This document shows, one piece after another, positions 8,816 through 16,361 of a stretch of DNA of 54,306 bases. Origin of the DNA: Mycobacterium sp. Its GTDB lineage: Bacteria; Actinomycetota; Actinomycetes; Mycobacteriales; Mycobacteriaceae. The stretch spans positions 4,866 to 59,171 of the forward strand of contig WOYS01000013.1 in NCBI GenBank assembly GCA_011620645.1, read 5' to 3'. How positions within the stretch are numbered: position 1 is the first letter of the stretch; every line of letters begins with the position of its first letter. A program made the position numbers and the translations under genes. Under the pieces are notes generated by a model, which was not told the DNA's origin, made no database searches, and saw only the letters and a program-made list of their open reading frames with translations.

Positions 8816-10224
8816 TGGCACATGTGACCACCTCCCCGCACCGTGGCGCGCTCGACCCGCTCAAGCACAGCCAGCCACTCGGTGCCACGCTCGTCTTTCT
8901 CGGGCTGGATCGGACGATGCCCCTGATGCACGGCTCCCAGGGCTGCGCATCCTTCGCCAAGACGTTGTCCACCAGGCACTTTCGCGAGCCGATCCCGCTG
9001 CAGACCACCGCGGTGACCGAGGTGACCGCCACGCTGGGAGCCGGCCCGCTCGTCGTCGACGGGCTCGACGTGCTGCGGACCAAGAACAACCCCGACATCA
9101 TCGGGGTGATGACCACCGGGCTGACCGAGGTCAACGGGGAGGACTTCGAGGGGGAGCTGCGCAACTACCGTGCGCAGGCCGAGCCCGGCGGACCGCTCGT
9201 GGTCGGCGTGTCAACCCCGGATTTCAAGGGTGGTCTCACCGACGGATGGTCGGCCGCGCTGACCGCGCTCATGGCCCAGATACCCCTCGACGACGCGGAA
9301 TCCGTTCCGGCAAAAGAACGCCCGGGCGTGGCGGTGCTGATCGGCGCCGGGTTCACCGCGGGCGATGTCGACGAGATCACCGCAACGATCCTCGGGTTCG
9401 GACTGACTTCGGTGGTTGTGCCCGGTCTCGCCTACTCCATCGACGGCCACCTCGACGAGGACTGGTCGCCCCTGACTTCGGGCGGCACCACACTGGCGCA
9501 ACTCCGGACCCTGTCAGCAGCCCCGCTGATCGTCGCGATCGGCGCCTCCGCCGAGACGCCCGCGGCCACCCTGGCCGACCGCACGGGCGCCGAGGTACTC
9601 ACGCTCGGGCATGTGTCCGGGCTGGCGGGTACCGACGCCCTCATCGGCGGACTGCTCGCTCACCCGGCCACCGACGGTGCGCCCGCCGTGGTGCGGCGGG
9701 ATCGGTCCCGACTCGCCGACGGCCTGCTCGACGCCCACTTCGTGCTCGGCGGCGTCCGAGTCGCGGTGGCCGGCGAACCCGAGACACTGCTGGCCCTGAC
9801 CACGCTGCTCAGCGATGTCGGGGCAGATGTCGTCGCGGCGATCAGCCCCACCAATTCGCCGGCGCTGCGCGACATCGCATGCGCCGGAGTGACCGTCGGC
9901 GACCTCACCGATCTCGAAGAGCAGGCGCGTGACCGCGACGCCGAACTGATTATCGGATCGAGCCACGCCCGCGCGGTGTCCGACCGGCTGGGCACCGCCT
10001 TCGTCCCTGCCGGGTTCCCGGTATACGACCGGCTCGGCGCGCAGCTGCGCCGCACCGGCGGGTACCAGGGCAGCCTGGCCCTGCTGACCGATATCGCCAA
10101 CGCCCTGCTCGATCACCACCACCACACCGGCCACCACCACGTTCCGCCCGCACCGTCGCCGCAACGGGCGGAGCACCCGACCGCATCGCAGCACACGCCC
10201 ACCCTGGAGAAGACATCATGCTGA
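8815..10224 (+). CDS. nifN: FeMo-cofactor scaffold protein NifN
   Basis: NifK-like partner of NifE. ATG 8815 (TGATG junction with nifE) is chosen over GTG 8812 because GGAG lies about 7 bases upstream; this gives 469 residues. The single cluster cysteine C44 sits in HGSQGCASF, as expected for NifN. The C-terminus bears a His-rich stretch (HHHHTGHHH, residues 434-442) followed by a Pro/Ser-rich tail, which could bind metal. The stop overlaps the nifX start by 7 bases, indicating tight coupling. Confidence 0.95.
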   Translation: MAHVTTSPHRGALDPLKHSQPLGATLVFLGLDRTMPLMHGSQGCASFAKTLSTRHFREPIPLQTTAVTEVTATLGAGPLVVDGLDVLRTKNNPDIIGVMTTGLTEVNGEDFEGELRNYRAQAEPGGPLVVGVSTPDFKGGLTDGWSAALTALMAQIPLDDAESVPAKERPGVAVLIGAGFTAGDVDEITATILGFGLTSVVVPGLAYSIDGHLDEDWSPLTSGGTTLAQLRTLSAAPLIVAIGASAETPAATLADRTGAEVLTLGHVSGLAGTDALIGGLLAHPATDGAPAVVRRDRSRLADGLLDAHFVLGGVRVAVAGEPETLLALTTLLSDVGADVVAAISPTNSPALRDIACAGVTVGDLTDLEEQARDRDAELIIGSSHARAVSDRLGTAFVPAGFPVYDRLGAQLRRTGGYQGSLALLTDIANALLDHHHHTGHHHVPPAPSPQRAEHPTASQHTPTLEKTSC

Positions 10225-10619
10225 GAACCGCCTACGCGACCGGCGACGGCACCGCCGTCGATCAACACTTCGGCTGGTGCCGCCGCTTCGACATCTACGA
10301 TCTCTGCGCCGACGCGGTGGAACTGGTGGAGGTCCGCTACCTGCCCGACATTCCCGACGACGAGCTCGACAAGATCAACAGCCGGCTCGACCAGGTCCGC
10401 GACTGTGCGATCATCCACATCTGCGACATCGGCGGATCGGCGGCGGCCAAGGTCGTCAACGCCCGGATCCACCCGGTCAAGGTGCCCAGCGGCACCCCGG
10501 TGGAGGAACTCGTGTCCCGCCTGCAGAAGGTCCTCGCGGGCACCCCCCCACCCTGGCTCCGCAAGGTTCTCGCCGCCCATCGCGACGAGTCCGCCCCTGC
10601 CTGGACCCCCATCGCGTGA
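10218..10619 (+). CDS. nifX: FeMo-cofactor carrier NifX
   Basis: A 133-residue protein of the NifX/NafY/NifB C-terminal family, which binds NifB-co or FeMo-co precursors between NifB, NifEN and apo-MoFe protein. The family core is clear: VDQHFGWCRRFDIYDL near residue 14 and CAIIHICDIGGSAAAKV near 63. A Pro/Trp-containing tail follows. It overlaps nifN at its start and precedes the DUF269 gene by 41 bp, the standard neighbour. Confidence 0.93.
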   Translation: MLRTAYATGDGTAVDQHFGWCRRFDIYDLCADAVELVEVRYLPDIPDDELDKINSRLDQVRDCAIIHICDIGGSAAAKVVNARIHPVKVPSGTPVEELVSRLQKVLAGTPPPWLRKVLAAHRDESAPAWTPIA

Positions 10620-10660
10620 ATCGGGATCACAGCACACCCGTTGACCTGAAAGGACTCTCG

Positions 10661-11092
10661 ATGACCTTCCGCTCCGACCTCGTCGACCAGTTGCGCGCCG
10701 GCGACACCTACGGCCGGCTCGACCGGGTGAGCGAGGAGAAACTGCTCAAGCCGTTCATCCTCACCCGCGAGGATCAGCGGCAGATCCCCGTCGCTTGCGA
10801 CGTCGATCCCCACACCGAGTCGCGGCTGCGCTCGTTCTACCAGGCGGTCGCGGTCGGCATCGAGAAGTCCGCCGGGCCGATGACCACGACGGTGCTCGAT
10901 CTGAGCCACGAGGGGTTCGGCCGGGTGATCATCTTTGCCGGGAAACTCGTTGTCATGTCCGGGGTGCTGCGCGACGCACAGCGTTTCGGCTTCGCCTCGG
11001 TCGATGCACTCACCGAACGCGGCGAGCGCCTCGTGGAGGCCGGCGCCAAGATCGTCGCCAACTACCCGGAGGTTGCCCGCGATGACGACTGA
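10661..11092 (+). CDS. NifX-associated protein (DUF269)
   Basis: A 143-residue protein of the family found directly after nifX in most nif clusters. It has the typical start (DLVDQLRAGDTYGRLD), the central ILTREDQRQIPVACDVD and the hydrophobic GRVIIFAGKLVVMS. The biochemical role is not established, although a link to FeMo-co handling is assumed from context. ATG 10661 is preceded by GAAAGGA and fits the family start; the longer open frame upstream overlaps nifX and is not used. The 3' end overlaps the next gene by 11 bases. Confidence 0.9.
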   Translation: MTFRSDLVDQLRAGDTYGRLDRVSEEKLLKPFILTREDQRQIPVACDVDPHTESRLRSFYQAVAVGIEKSAGPMTTTVLDLSHEGFGRVIIFAGKLVVMSGVLRDAQRFGFASVDALTERGERLVEAGAKIVANYPEVARDDD

Positions 11093-11291
11093 CAAACCCA
11101 CCGACGAACGCGTCGTCCGGCTGCGCAAGCTGGCCGGTAGGGCCAGCCGGCTCAAGCTCGACCTGCACGACTTGGCCGAGGATCTGCCGAGCAATTGGGA
11201 CCAGATCCCCGAGCTGGCCGAGCGTACGCACGCCGCCTACGCCGAGATCGCCGAGCTGGAGGCCGAACTCAATGCGAAGGGGTCAGAATGA
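11082..11291 (+). CDS. Small CCE_0567/DUF683-type nif-associated protein
   Basis: A 69-residue helical protein: a basic start (VVRLRKLAGRASRLKLDLHDLAEDLP) and a second helix from residue 38. This matches the small two-helix proteins (CCE_0567 or DUF683 type) encoded next to nifX and DUF269 in cyanobacteria, Frankia and proteobacteria. One homologue has been proposed to be metal-binding. It overlaps its upstream neighbour by 11 bases and nifW by 4 (ATGA). Confidence 0.85.
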   Translation: MTTDKPTDERVVRLRKLAGRASRLKLDLHDLAEDLPSNWDQIPELAERTHAAYAEIAELEAELNAKGSE

Positions 11292-11668
11292 GCGACGTAG
11301 ACGGGCTCGAAAGCCGTTTGGCCGCATTCGATTCAGCATCGACGGCCGAGGAGTACTTCGATGTCCTGGAGATCCCGGTCGACGCCGCCGTGGTCAACGT
11401 GAACCGGCTGCACATCCTTAAGATGTTCTCCGCGGACGTCGAACGGATCCGCGCCGATGCCGACGCGGAGGCCGACGCGGCGACACTGCTCGTGGAGTAC
11501 CGGCAGAGCCTCGAACAGGCGTACCGCACGTTCACCGAATCCGGTGCACTCGACCACCGGCTGTTCAAGGTGCTGCGTGATCACGCTCCCGATGCCGACC
11601 TGCCCACCGTCAACTCCTCGACCGCCTTTGTTTCGCTCGCCGACATCAGAATCGGCCCCGGGAGGTGA
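11288..11668 (+). CDS. nifW: Nitrogenase-stabilising protein NifW
   Basis: A 126-residue member of the NifW family, which binds the MoFe protein and helps its maturation or protects it from oxygen. The conserved segment AEEYFDVLEIPVDAAVVNVN is at residues 19-38, followed by LHILKMF and a YRQSLEQAYRTFT helix. It begins by ATGA overlap with the DUF683-type gene. A second, diverged copy follows nifZ at 12020-12343, so the family is duplicated here. Confidence 0.92.
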   Translation: MSDVDGLESRLAAFDSASTAEEYFDVLEIPVDAAVVNVNRLHILKMFSADVERIRADADAEADAATLLVEYRQSLEQAYRTFTESGALDHRLFKVLRDHAPDADLPTVNSSTAFVSLADIRIGPGR

Positions 11669-11672
11669 CCCC

Positions 11673-12008
11673 ATGACGACATCCGAGGACTACTACGGCG
11701 ACACCGATTACGAAATCGGCGATCTCGTGGTGACCACCAAAGACCTGCGCAACGACGGCACCTATCCCGATCTCGACATCAAGGTGGGCGACGTCCTCGT
11801 CGAGGAGGGCACCCGCGGTGTCGTGGTCAACGTCGGCATCTACCTCCAACAACATGTGATCTACGCGGTGTCCTTCGAAACCGGTCGCGTCGTCGGATGC
11901 CTGACCCGCGAACTGACCCGACCGGAAATCCCTCCGCGGCAACCGAATACCAACCCATCCGCCAACACCCAGACGATGCCCGCCGGCGTGCATCATCCCC
12001 ACGCCTAG
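11673..12008 (+). CDS. nifZ: NifZ
   Basis: A 111-residue protein with the NifZ core: YEIGDLVVTTKDLRNDGTYPD near residue 13, then VGDVLVEEGTRGVVVNVG, an SH3-like beta barrel. NifZ takes part in formation of the second P-cluster of the MoFe protein. The C-terminal 25 residues are Pro/Asn-rich and end in HHPHA. ATG 11673 follows GGAGG at 11661-11665. It sits between two nifW-like genes. Confidence 0.9.
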   Translation: MTTSEDYYGDTDYEIGDLVVTTKDLRNDGTYPDLDIKVGDVLVEEGTRGVVVNVGIYLQQHVIYAVSFETGRVVGCLTRELTRPEIPPRQPNTNPSANTQTMPAGVHHPHA

Positions 12009-12019
12009 GGAGCAGCACC

Positions 12020-12343
12020 ATGACAACCGACGCAACGACGGACAACCCCACCGATTTCGAACGTTTTCGAGCCTGCCGCAAAGCCGAGGACTACTTCCGG
12101 TTCTTCGGCCTGCCCTACGACCTGCGAGTGCTCAACACGAACCGACTGCGCATTCTGTGCCACTTCGCCGGCCAACTCGAACGGTTGCACGCGAGCCGGA
12201 CCGAACCCCTGGCGCCGGAACGGATCCTGGCCGACTACCGCGGGGCACTGCAACGCTCGTATCAGACGTTCACCACCGGCAGCGTAGCGGATCCCAGGGT
12301 GTTCAAAGCCCTACAGGATGCCGAACTCGAACCCACCGCCTGA
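12020..12343 (+). CDS. Second NifW-family protein
   Basis: A 107-residue protein with the same architecture as the NifW at 11288-11668: AEDYFRFFGLPYDLRVLNTN, then LRILCHFAGQLERL and YRGALQRSYQTFTTG. The C-terminal extension of the first copy is shorter here. It is likely a duplication that has diverged, and it might have a specialised partner. Translation starts at ATG 12020 after GGGAGCAG. nifB starts 17 bases after its stop. Confidence 0.85.
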   Translation: MTTDATTDNPTDFERFRACRKAEDYFRFFGLPYDLRVLNTNRLRILCHFAGQLERLHASRTEPLAPERILADYRGALQRSYQTFTTGSVADPRVFKALQDAELEPTA

Positions 12344-12359
12344 AAGGAGCTGCAGCACC

Positions 12360-13880
12360 ATGAATCCCACCAAGACAGCAATCGACCTGCCGGTGCTCAA
12401 GGCCGCGCAGGCAAGCACCATCCATCCCGGCACCGACCTGCTCGCCAAGCCTGCGGCCACCTCCGGGGGCTGTAAGAGCAAAACCAGCTGCGGCAGCAGC
12501 GCGCCCGTCGCAGACCCGGAGATCGCCGAGAAGATCGCCAACCACCCGTGTTACAGCGCGGAGGCCCACCAGTACTACGCCCGCATGCACGTGGCGGTCG
12601 CACCGGCCTGCAACATCCAGTGCAACTACTGCAATCGGAAGTACGACTGCTCCAACGAAAGCCGTCCCGGCGTCACCAGCACCCTGCTCTCGCCGGAGGA
12701 TGCCGTCGCCAAGGTCAAGCACGTCGCCAGTCAGATCAAGCAGATGAGCGTGCTCGGTATCGCCGGACCCGGAGATCCGCTGGCCAACCCCCAGCAGACC
12801 TTCAAGACTCTCGAGCAAGTGGCTAAAGACTGCCCCGATATCAAATTGTGCCTGTCCACCAACGGTTTACGGCTGCCCGACTTCGCCGATCGGATCGCCG
12901 ACCTCAACGTCGACCACGTCACCATCACCATCAACATGGTCGATCCCGAGGTGGGCGAACAGATCTACCCGTGGGTGGCGTTCCAGGGCAAACGCTATAC
13001 CGGTCGCGATGCCGCCAAGGTGCTTTCCGAACGCCAACTCGAAGGACTGGCCGCACTCACCGAACGCAAGATCCTCGCCAAGATCAACTCGGTGATGATC
13101 CCCGGGGTCAACGACGACCACCTGGTGGAGGTTTCGCGCACAGTCAAGGCCATGGGCGCCTTCCTGCACAACGTGATGCCGCTGGTGTCGGCACCAGAAC
13201 ACGGCACGGTGTTCGGACTGGCCGGCCAGCGGGGTCCGACACCCCAGGAGCTCAAGGCACTGCAGGATCGCTGCGCCGACGACGACGGCGCGGAGATGAA
13301 CATGATGCGGCACTGCCGGCAATGCCGTGCCGACGCCGTCGGTCTGCTCGGCGAGGACCGCAGCGAGGAGTTCGGCCCGGAGACCTACCTCAACGGCGAG
13401 GTCACCTATGACCTGGAAGGCCGCCAGCAGGTCCATGCGGAAATCGAACGGTGGCGCACCGAAGTCCGCAGCACCCGGGAAGCGCTGAAGATCCAGACCG
13501 CGGGCACCCGGCCCGACGAGGTGGTGCTGGTGGCGGTGGCCACCAAGGGCAGCGGCGTGGTCAACCAGCATTTCGGGCACGCCGACGAGTTCTGGATCTA
13601 TGAGGCCGCGCCGGGCTGGGCCAAGCTGGTGCAGACCCGTAGCGTCGAACGATTCTGCAACGGGCCCAGCGAATGCGGCGAGGAAGAATCGGTGCTGGAC
13701 AAGACCGTTCGCATGCTCTCGGACTGCAAGGCGGTGCTGTGCAGCAAGATCGGCCACGAGCCACGCGCATCGCTCGACGCCGCCGGAATCGAGGCCATCG
13801 AGGTCTATGACGTCATCGAGCAGGCGGTGGCCACCGCCGGCGCCCAGTTGCTGGCCGATGTGGAGGTCGACGTCGCATGA
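12360..13880 (+). CDS. nifB: Radical SAM NifB-cofactor synthase with NifX-like C-terminal domain
   Basis: Builds NifB-co, the Fe8S9C core of FeMo-co, from two [4Fe-4S] clusters. The 506 residues hold an N-terminal extension, the radical-SAM motif C84-x3-C88-x2-C91 (ACNIQCNYC), GIAGPGDPLANP near residue 138 and the paired MMRHCRQCRADAVG. After about residue 385 comes a NifX-like domain (GSGVVNQHFGHADEF). ATG 12360 follows AAAGGAG, so upstream codons in the same frame are excluded. Its stop overlaps the IscA-Nfu gene by 4 bases. Confidence 0.97.
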   Translation: MNPTKTAIDLPVLKAAQASTIHPGTDLLAKPAATSGGCKSKTSCGSSAPVADPEIAEKIANHPCYSAEAHQYYARMHVAVAPACNIQCNYCNRKYDCSNESRPGVTSTLLSPEDAVAKVKHVASQIKQMSVLGIAGPGDPLANPQQTFKTLEQVAKDCPDIKLCLSTNGLRLPDFADRIADLNVDHVTITINMVDPEVGEQIYPWVAFQGKRYTGRDAAKVLSERQLEGLAALTERKILAKINSVMIPGVNDDHLVEVSRTVKAMGAFLHNVMPLVSAPEHGTVFGLAGQRGPTPQELKALQDRCADDDGAEMNMMRHCRQCRADAVGLLGEDRSEEFGPETYLNGEVTYDLEGRQQVHAEIERWRTEVRSTREALKIQTAGTRPDEVVLVAVATKGSGVVNQHFGHADEFWIYEAAPGWAKLVQTRSVERFCNGPSECGEEESVLDKTVRMLSDCKAVLCSKIGHEPRASLDAAGIEAIEVYDVIEQAVATAGAQLLADVEVDVA

Positions 13881-14461
13881 TCATCGACTTCACCGACAAG
13901 GCCGCCGACAAGGTCCGCACCCTGCTCACCGGCAGCCCCGACACCGTCGGATACGGCCTGCGCATCGGCGTCACGCCGGGCGGTTGCGCCGGATACGAGT
14001 ACAACCTGGCGCTGTCACCCGAGCCCGATCCGGCCGACGTCGTCGAAACCTACGGCGGGTTCGACGTCTACGTGTCCAAGGTCATGCTCCCGATGTTGGA
14101 CGGCATTCGCATCGACTACGTCGAATCCCTCACATCGTCGGGATTCACCTTCACCAACCCGAATGCCTCCGGGGGCTGCGGCTGCGGCAACTCGTTTGCG
14201 CCGTCGGCATCTGCCGAACAGAGCGCCGCCGACGCGATGCTGGCCACCCAGATCGAGGAGGCGATGGCCGACATCCGCCCGTACCTGCAGAACGACGGCG
14301 GTGACGTGCGAATCGTCGGGGTCGACGACGGTGTGGTCTCGGTGGAACTGATCGGTGCCTGCGGTGGATGCTCGCTGGCTACCGCCACCCTCAGCGGAGT
14401 CATCGAAAAACGGCTTCAGGAAGCCGTTCCCGGAGTGCGTCGGGTGGCACTGGTCCAATGA
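13877..14461 (+). CDS. A-type carrier - Nfu fusion Fe-S protein
   Basis: The 194 residues combine an IscA/HesB-type domain (about 1-107) with an Nfu/NifU C-terminal domain (about 120-190). The A-type triad is complete: C37 in PGGCAGY, plus C101 and C103 in GGCGCGNSF. The Nfu motif is C162GGC165. In E. coli NfuA the A-type half has lost its cysteines, so an intact triad is notable. With nifS nearby and no IscU-type NifU, this protein is the best candidate for nitrogenase Fe-S delivery. ATGA overlaps link it to nifB and hesA. Confidence 0.9.
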   Translation: MIIDFTDKAADKVRTLLTGSPDTVGYGLRIGVTPGGCAGYEYNLALSPEPDPADVVETYGGFDVYVSKVMLPMLDGIRIDYVESLTSSGFTFTNPNASGGCGCGNSFAPSASAEQSAADAMLATQIEEAMADIRPYLQNDGGDVRIVGVDDGVVSVELIGACGGCSLATATLSGVIEKRLQEAVPGVRRVALVQ

Positions 14462-15222
14462 CCGCCGCACTGACCGCCCTCACCTCGACCCTGGCGCGGA
14501 CCCAGCGGTTCGACCGGCAGCTGACGATTCCGGGGTTCGGCCCCGAGCAGCAGCGCCGGCTGGCCGGCGCCACCGCGCTGATCGCCGGCATCGGTGGTGT
14601 CGGCGGCGCCGTGGCGACGTATCTGGGCGCCGCGGGGATCGGTCGGCTGATCCTGGTACACCCCGGCGACCTGGAAGAGCCCGACCTCAACCGGCAGACG
14701 CTGATGCTGCCGGAATGGGTGGGCTCACCCCGAGTAGATTGTGCGGCAAAAACTCTCGGCGCGTATTACCCGGACGTCGAGGTCGAGCCGTACGCCTGGC
14801 ACGTCGCCGACCCGCGGTTGCCCGGCCTGATGGCATCGGCCGATCTCGTCGTCGACGCCCGGCACAACTTCCCGGAGCGGTACCTGCTGAATCAGCGGTG
14901 CGTCCAGATGGGTCTGCGCCTAGTGGTCGCGGCGATGAACGCAACCGAGGGATACGTCCTGACCGTCGAACCGGGGTCCGCTTGCGCGCGATGCGTTTTC
15001 CCCGAGGGCGACCCGTCGTGGGAGCCATTGGAATTTCCCGTGCTGGGAGCGGTCGCAGGCGTCACCGGTTGTCTCGCGGCGATGGAGGCGGTCAAGATGC
15101 TGACCGGATTCGGCCGGCCGGCCGTGGATGCGTTGACCTACTTCGACCTGTGGGACATGGACTTCCATACCCTGCCGACGCGGCGCGATCCGCACTGCCC
15201 GGACTGCGGGGCGACACCGTGA
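14458..15222 (+). CDS. hesA: HesA/ThiF/MoeB-family adenylyltransferase
   Basis: A 254-residue E1-like protein: Rossmann motif GIGGVGGAV near residue 43, the DLEEPDLNRQ signature near 70, a VVDARHNFPERY acceptor region, and two zinc CxxC pairs (CARC and CPDC). There is no rhodanese domain. HesA genes recur in cyanobacterial and Frankia nif clusters, where they may help molybdenum or sulphur delivery to the cofactor. A ubiquitin-like CysO homologue is encoded downstream at 22143-22424. A role as a general MoeB or ThiF is the alternative, but the coupling to nif genes favours HesA. Confidence 0.85.
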   Translation: MTAALTALTSTLARTQRFDRQLTIPGFGPEQQRRLAGATALIAGIGGVGGAVATYLGAAGIGRLILVHPGDLEEPDLNRQTLMLPEWVGSPRVDCAAKTLGAYYPDVEVEPYAWHVADPRLPGLMASADLVVDARHNFPERYLLNQRCVQMGLRLVVAAMNATEGYVLTVEPGSACARCVFPEGDPSWEPLEFPVLGAVAGVTGCLAAMEAVKMLTGFGRPAVDALTYFDLWDMDFHTLPTRRDPHCPDCGATP

Positions 15223-16361
15223 AGACGCCGATCTACCTCGACTACAACGCTGCGACCCCCGTCGACCCCCGGGTGCTCGGCGAGATGCTGCCGTTGCTCA
15301 CCGACAGCTTCGCCAATCCGGCCAGTAAGCACGCCGCCGGCCAGCGGGCGGCCGCCCAGGTCGAGGTGGCCCGGCGTGACGTCGCAGCGCTCGTGGGAGC
15401 AGACCGTCGAGATATCGTTTTCACCAGCGGGGCAACGGAATCAGCGATGATGGCGATCCGCGGCGTGGTACGCACCGCGCCCCCGGGCCGGAATCGCGTA
15501 CTGGTAGCCGCTACCGAACACCACGCCGTACTTTCCGCAGCTAAGGCAGCCGGCAAATCTGATGTCGTCAACGTGTTACCGGCCGGCACCCTCGACCTCG
15601 ACTACCTGGAATGGCTCATCGACTCCGATGTCGCACTGGTCGCGGTCATGGCCGCCAACAACGAAACCGGCGTGATCAACGACCTCGCAGCGGTCGGTGA
15701 CATCACCCACCGCGCGGGAGCATTGTTGTTCAGCGACATCACCCAGGCGGTCGGTCGCATTCCGGTCCGCCTCGACGGCGCCGCCGACGTGGTTGGCTGG
15801 TCTGCCCACAAGCTGTACGGGCCGAAGGGAATCGGGGCGGTCGCCACCGCGCGGGGACTGCGCGACCGTCTGGAGCCGTTGTTCCCCGGCTCGGCCGAAC
15901 GCGGCCTGCGGGGTGGCACGGTCAACAGCGCCGCCGTCGTCGGGTTCGGCGCGGCCTCCCGACTGGCCGCCGAGGAACTGGAGGGCACCGCACGCCGGCA
16001 GGTCCGGCTGACCGCGCTGCTGCAACAACTGCTCGCCGACAGCGTCGGCGCCCGGGTGAACGGCCGTGGGGCACCCCGGCTGCCCAACACCGTCAACCTG
16101 TGGTTTCCGGGCGCACCGGCGGAAGCGATTCAGGACGCGGCACCGCACGTTTGCGTCTCTTCGGGCTCGGCGTGCACAACCGGGGATTCCGAGCCGTCGC
16201 ACGTGCTGCTGGCCATGGGGCTCAGCCCGGACGCCGCGCAGGAAAGCCTGCGGTTCAGCCTCGGCCGCGAGACCACCGAAGACGACGTACGCCAGGCGTG
16301 CGAGCAGATCGCCAACGCCGTGCGCTGGCTTCGTGGACTGGGTTTGGGAAAGGGAGACTGA
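15219..16361 (+). CDS. nifS: Cysteine desulfurase NifS
   Basis: PLP enzyme that provides sulfur for Fe-S assembly. Of 380 residues, K198 (WSAHKLYGPKG) binds PLP, H101 stacks over the ring and C319 in SSGSACTTG is the persulfide cysteine. The length and short active-site loop fit the class I NifS/IscS group. It starts with GTG at 15219, overlapping the hesA stop by 4 bases; the korA ATG overlaps its own stop by one base. Together with the A-type-Nfu protein it forms the local Fe-S machinery. Confidence 0.93.
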   Translation: MKTPIYLDYNAATPVDPRVLGEMLPLLTDSFANPASKHAAGQRAAAQVEVARRDVAALVGADRRDIVFTSGATESAMMAIRGVVRTAPPGRNRVLVAATEHHAVLSAAKAAGKSDVVNVLPAGTLDLDYLEWLIDSDVALVAVMAANNETGVINDLAAVGDITHRAGALLFSDITQAVGRIPVRLDGAADVVGWSAHKLYGPKGIGAVATARGLRDRLEPLFPGSAERGLRGGTVNSAAVVGFGAASRLAAEELEGTARRQVRLTALLQQLLADSVGARVNGRGAPRLPNTVNLWFPGAPAEAIQDAAPHVCVSSGSACTTGDSEPSHVLLAMGLSPDAAQESLRFSLGRETTEDDVRQACEQIANAVRWLRGLGLGKGD

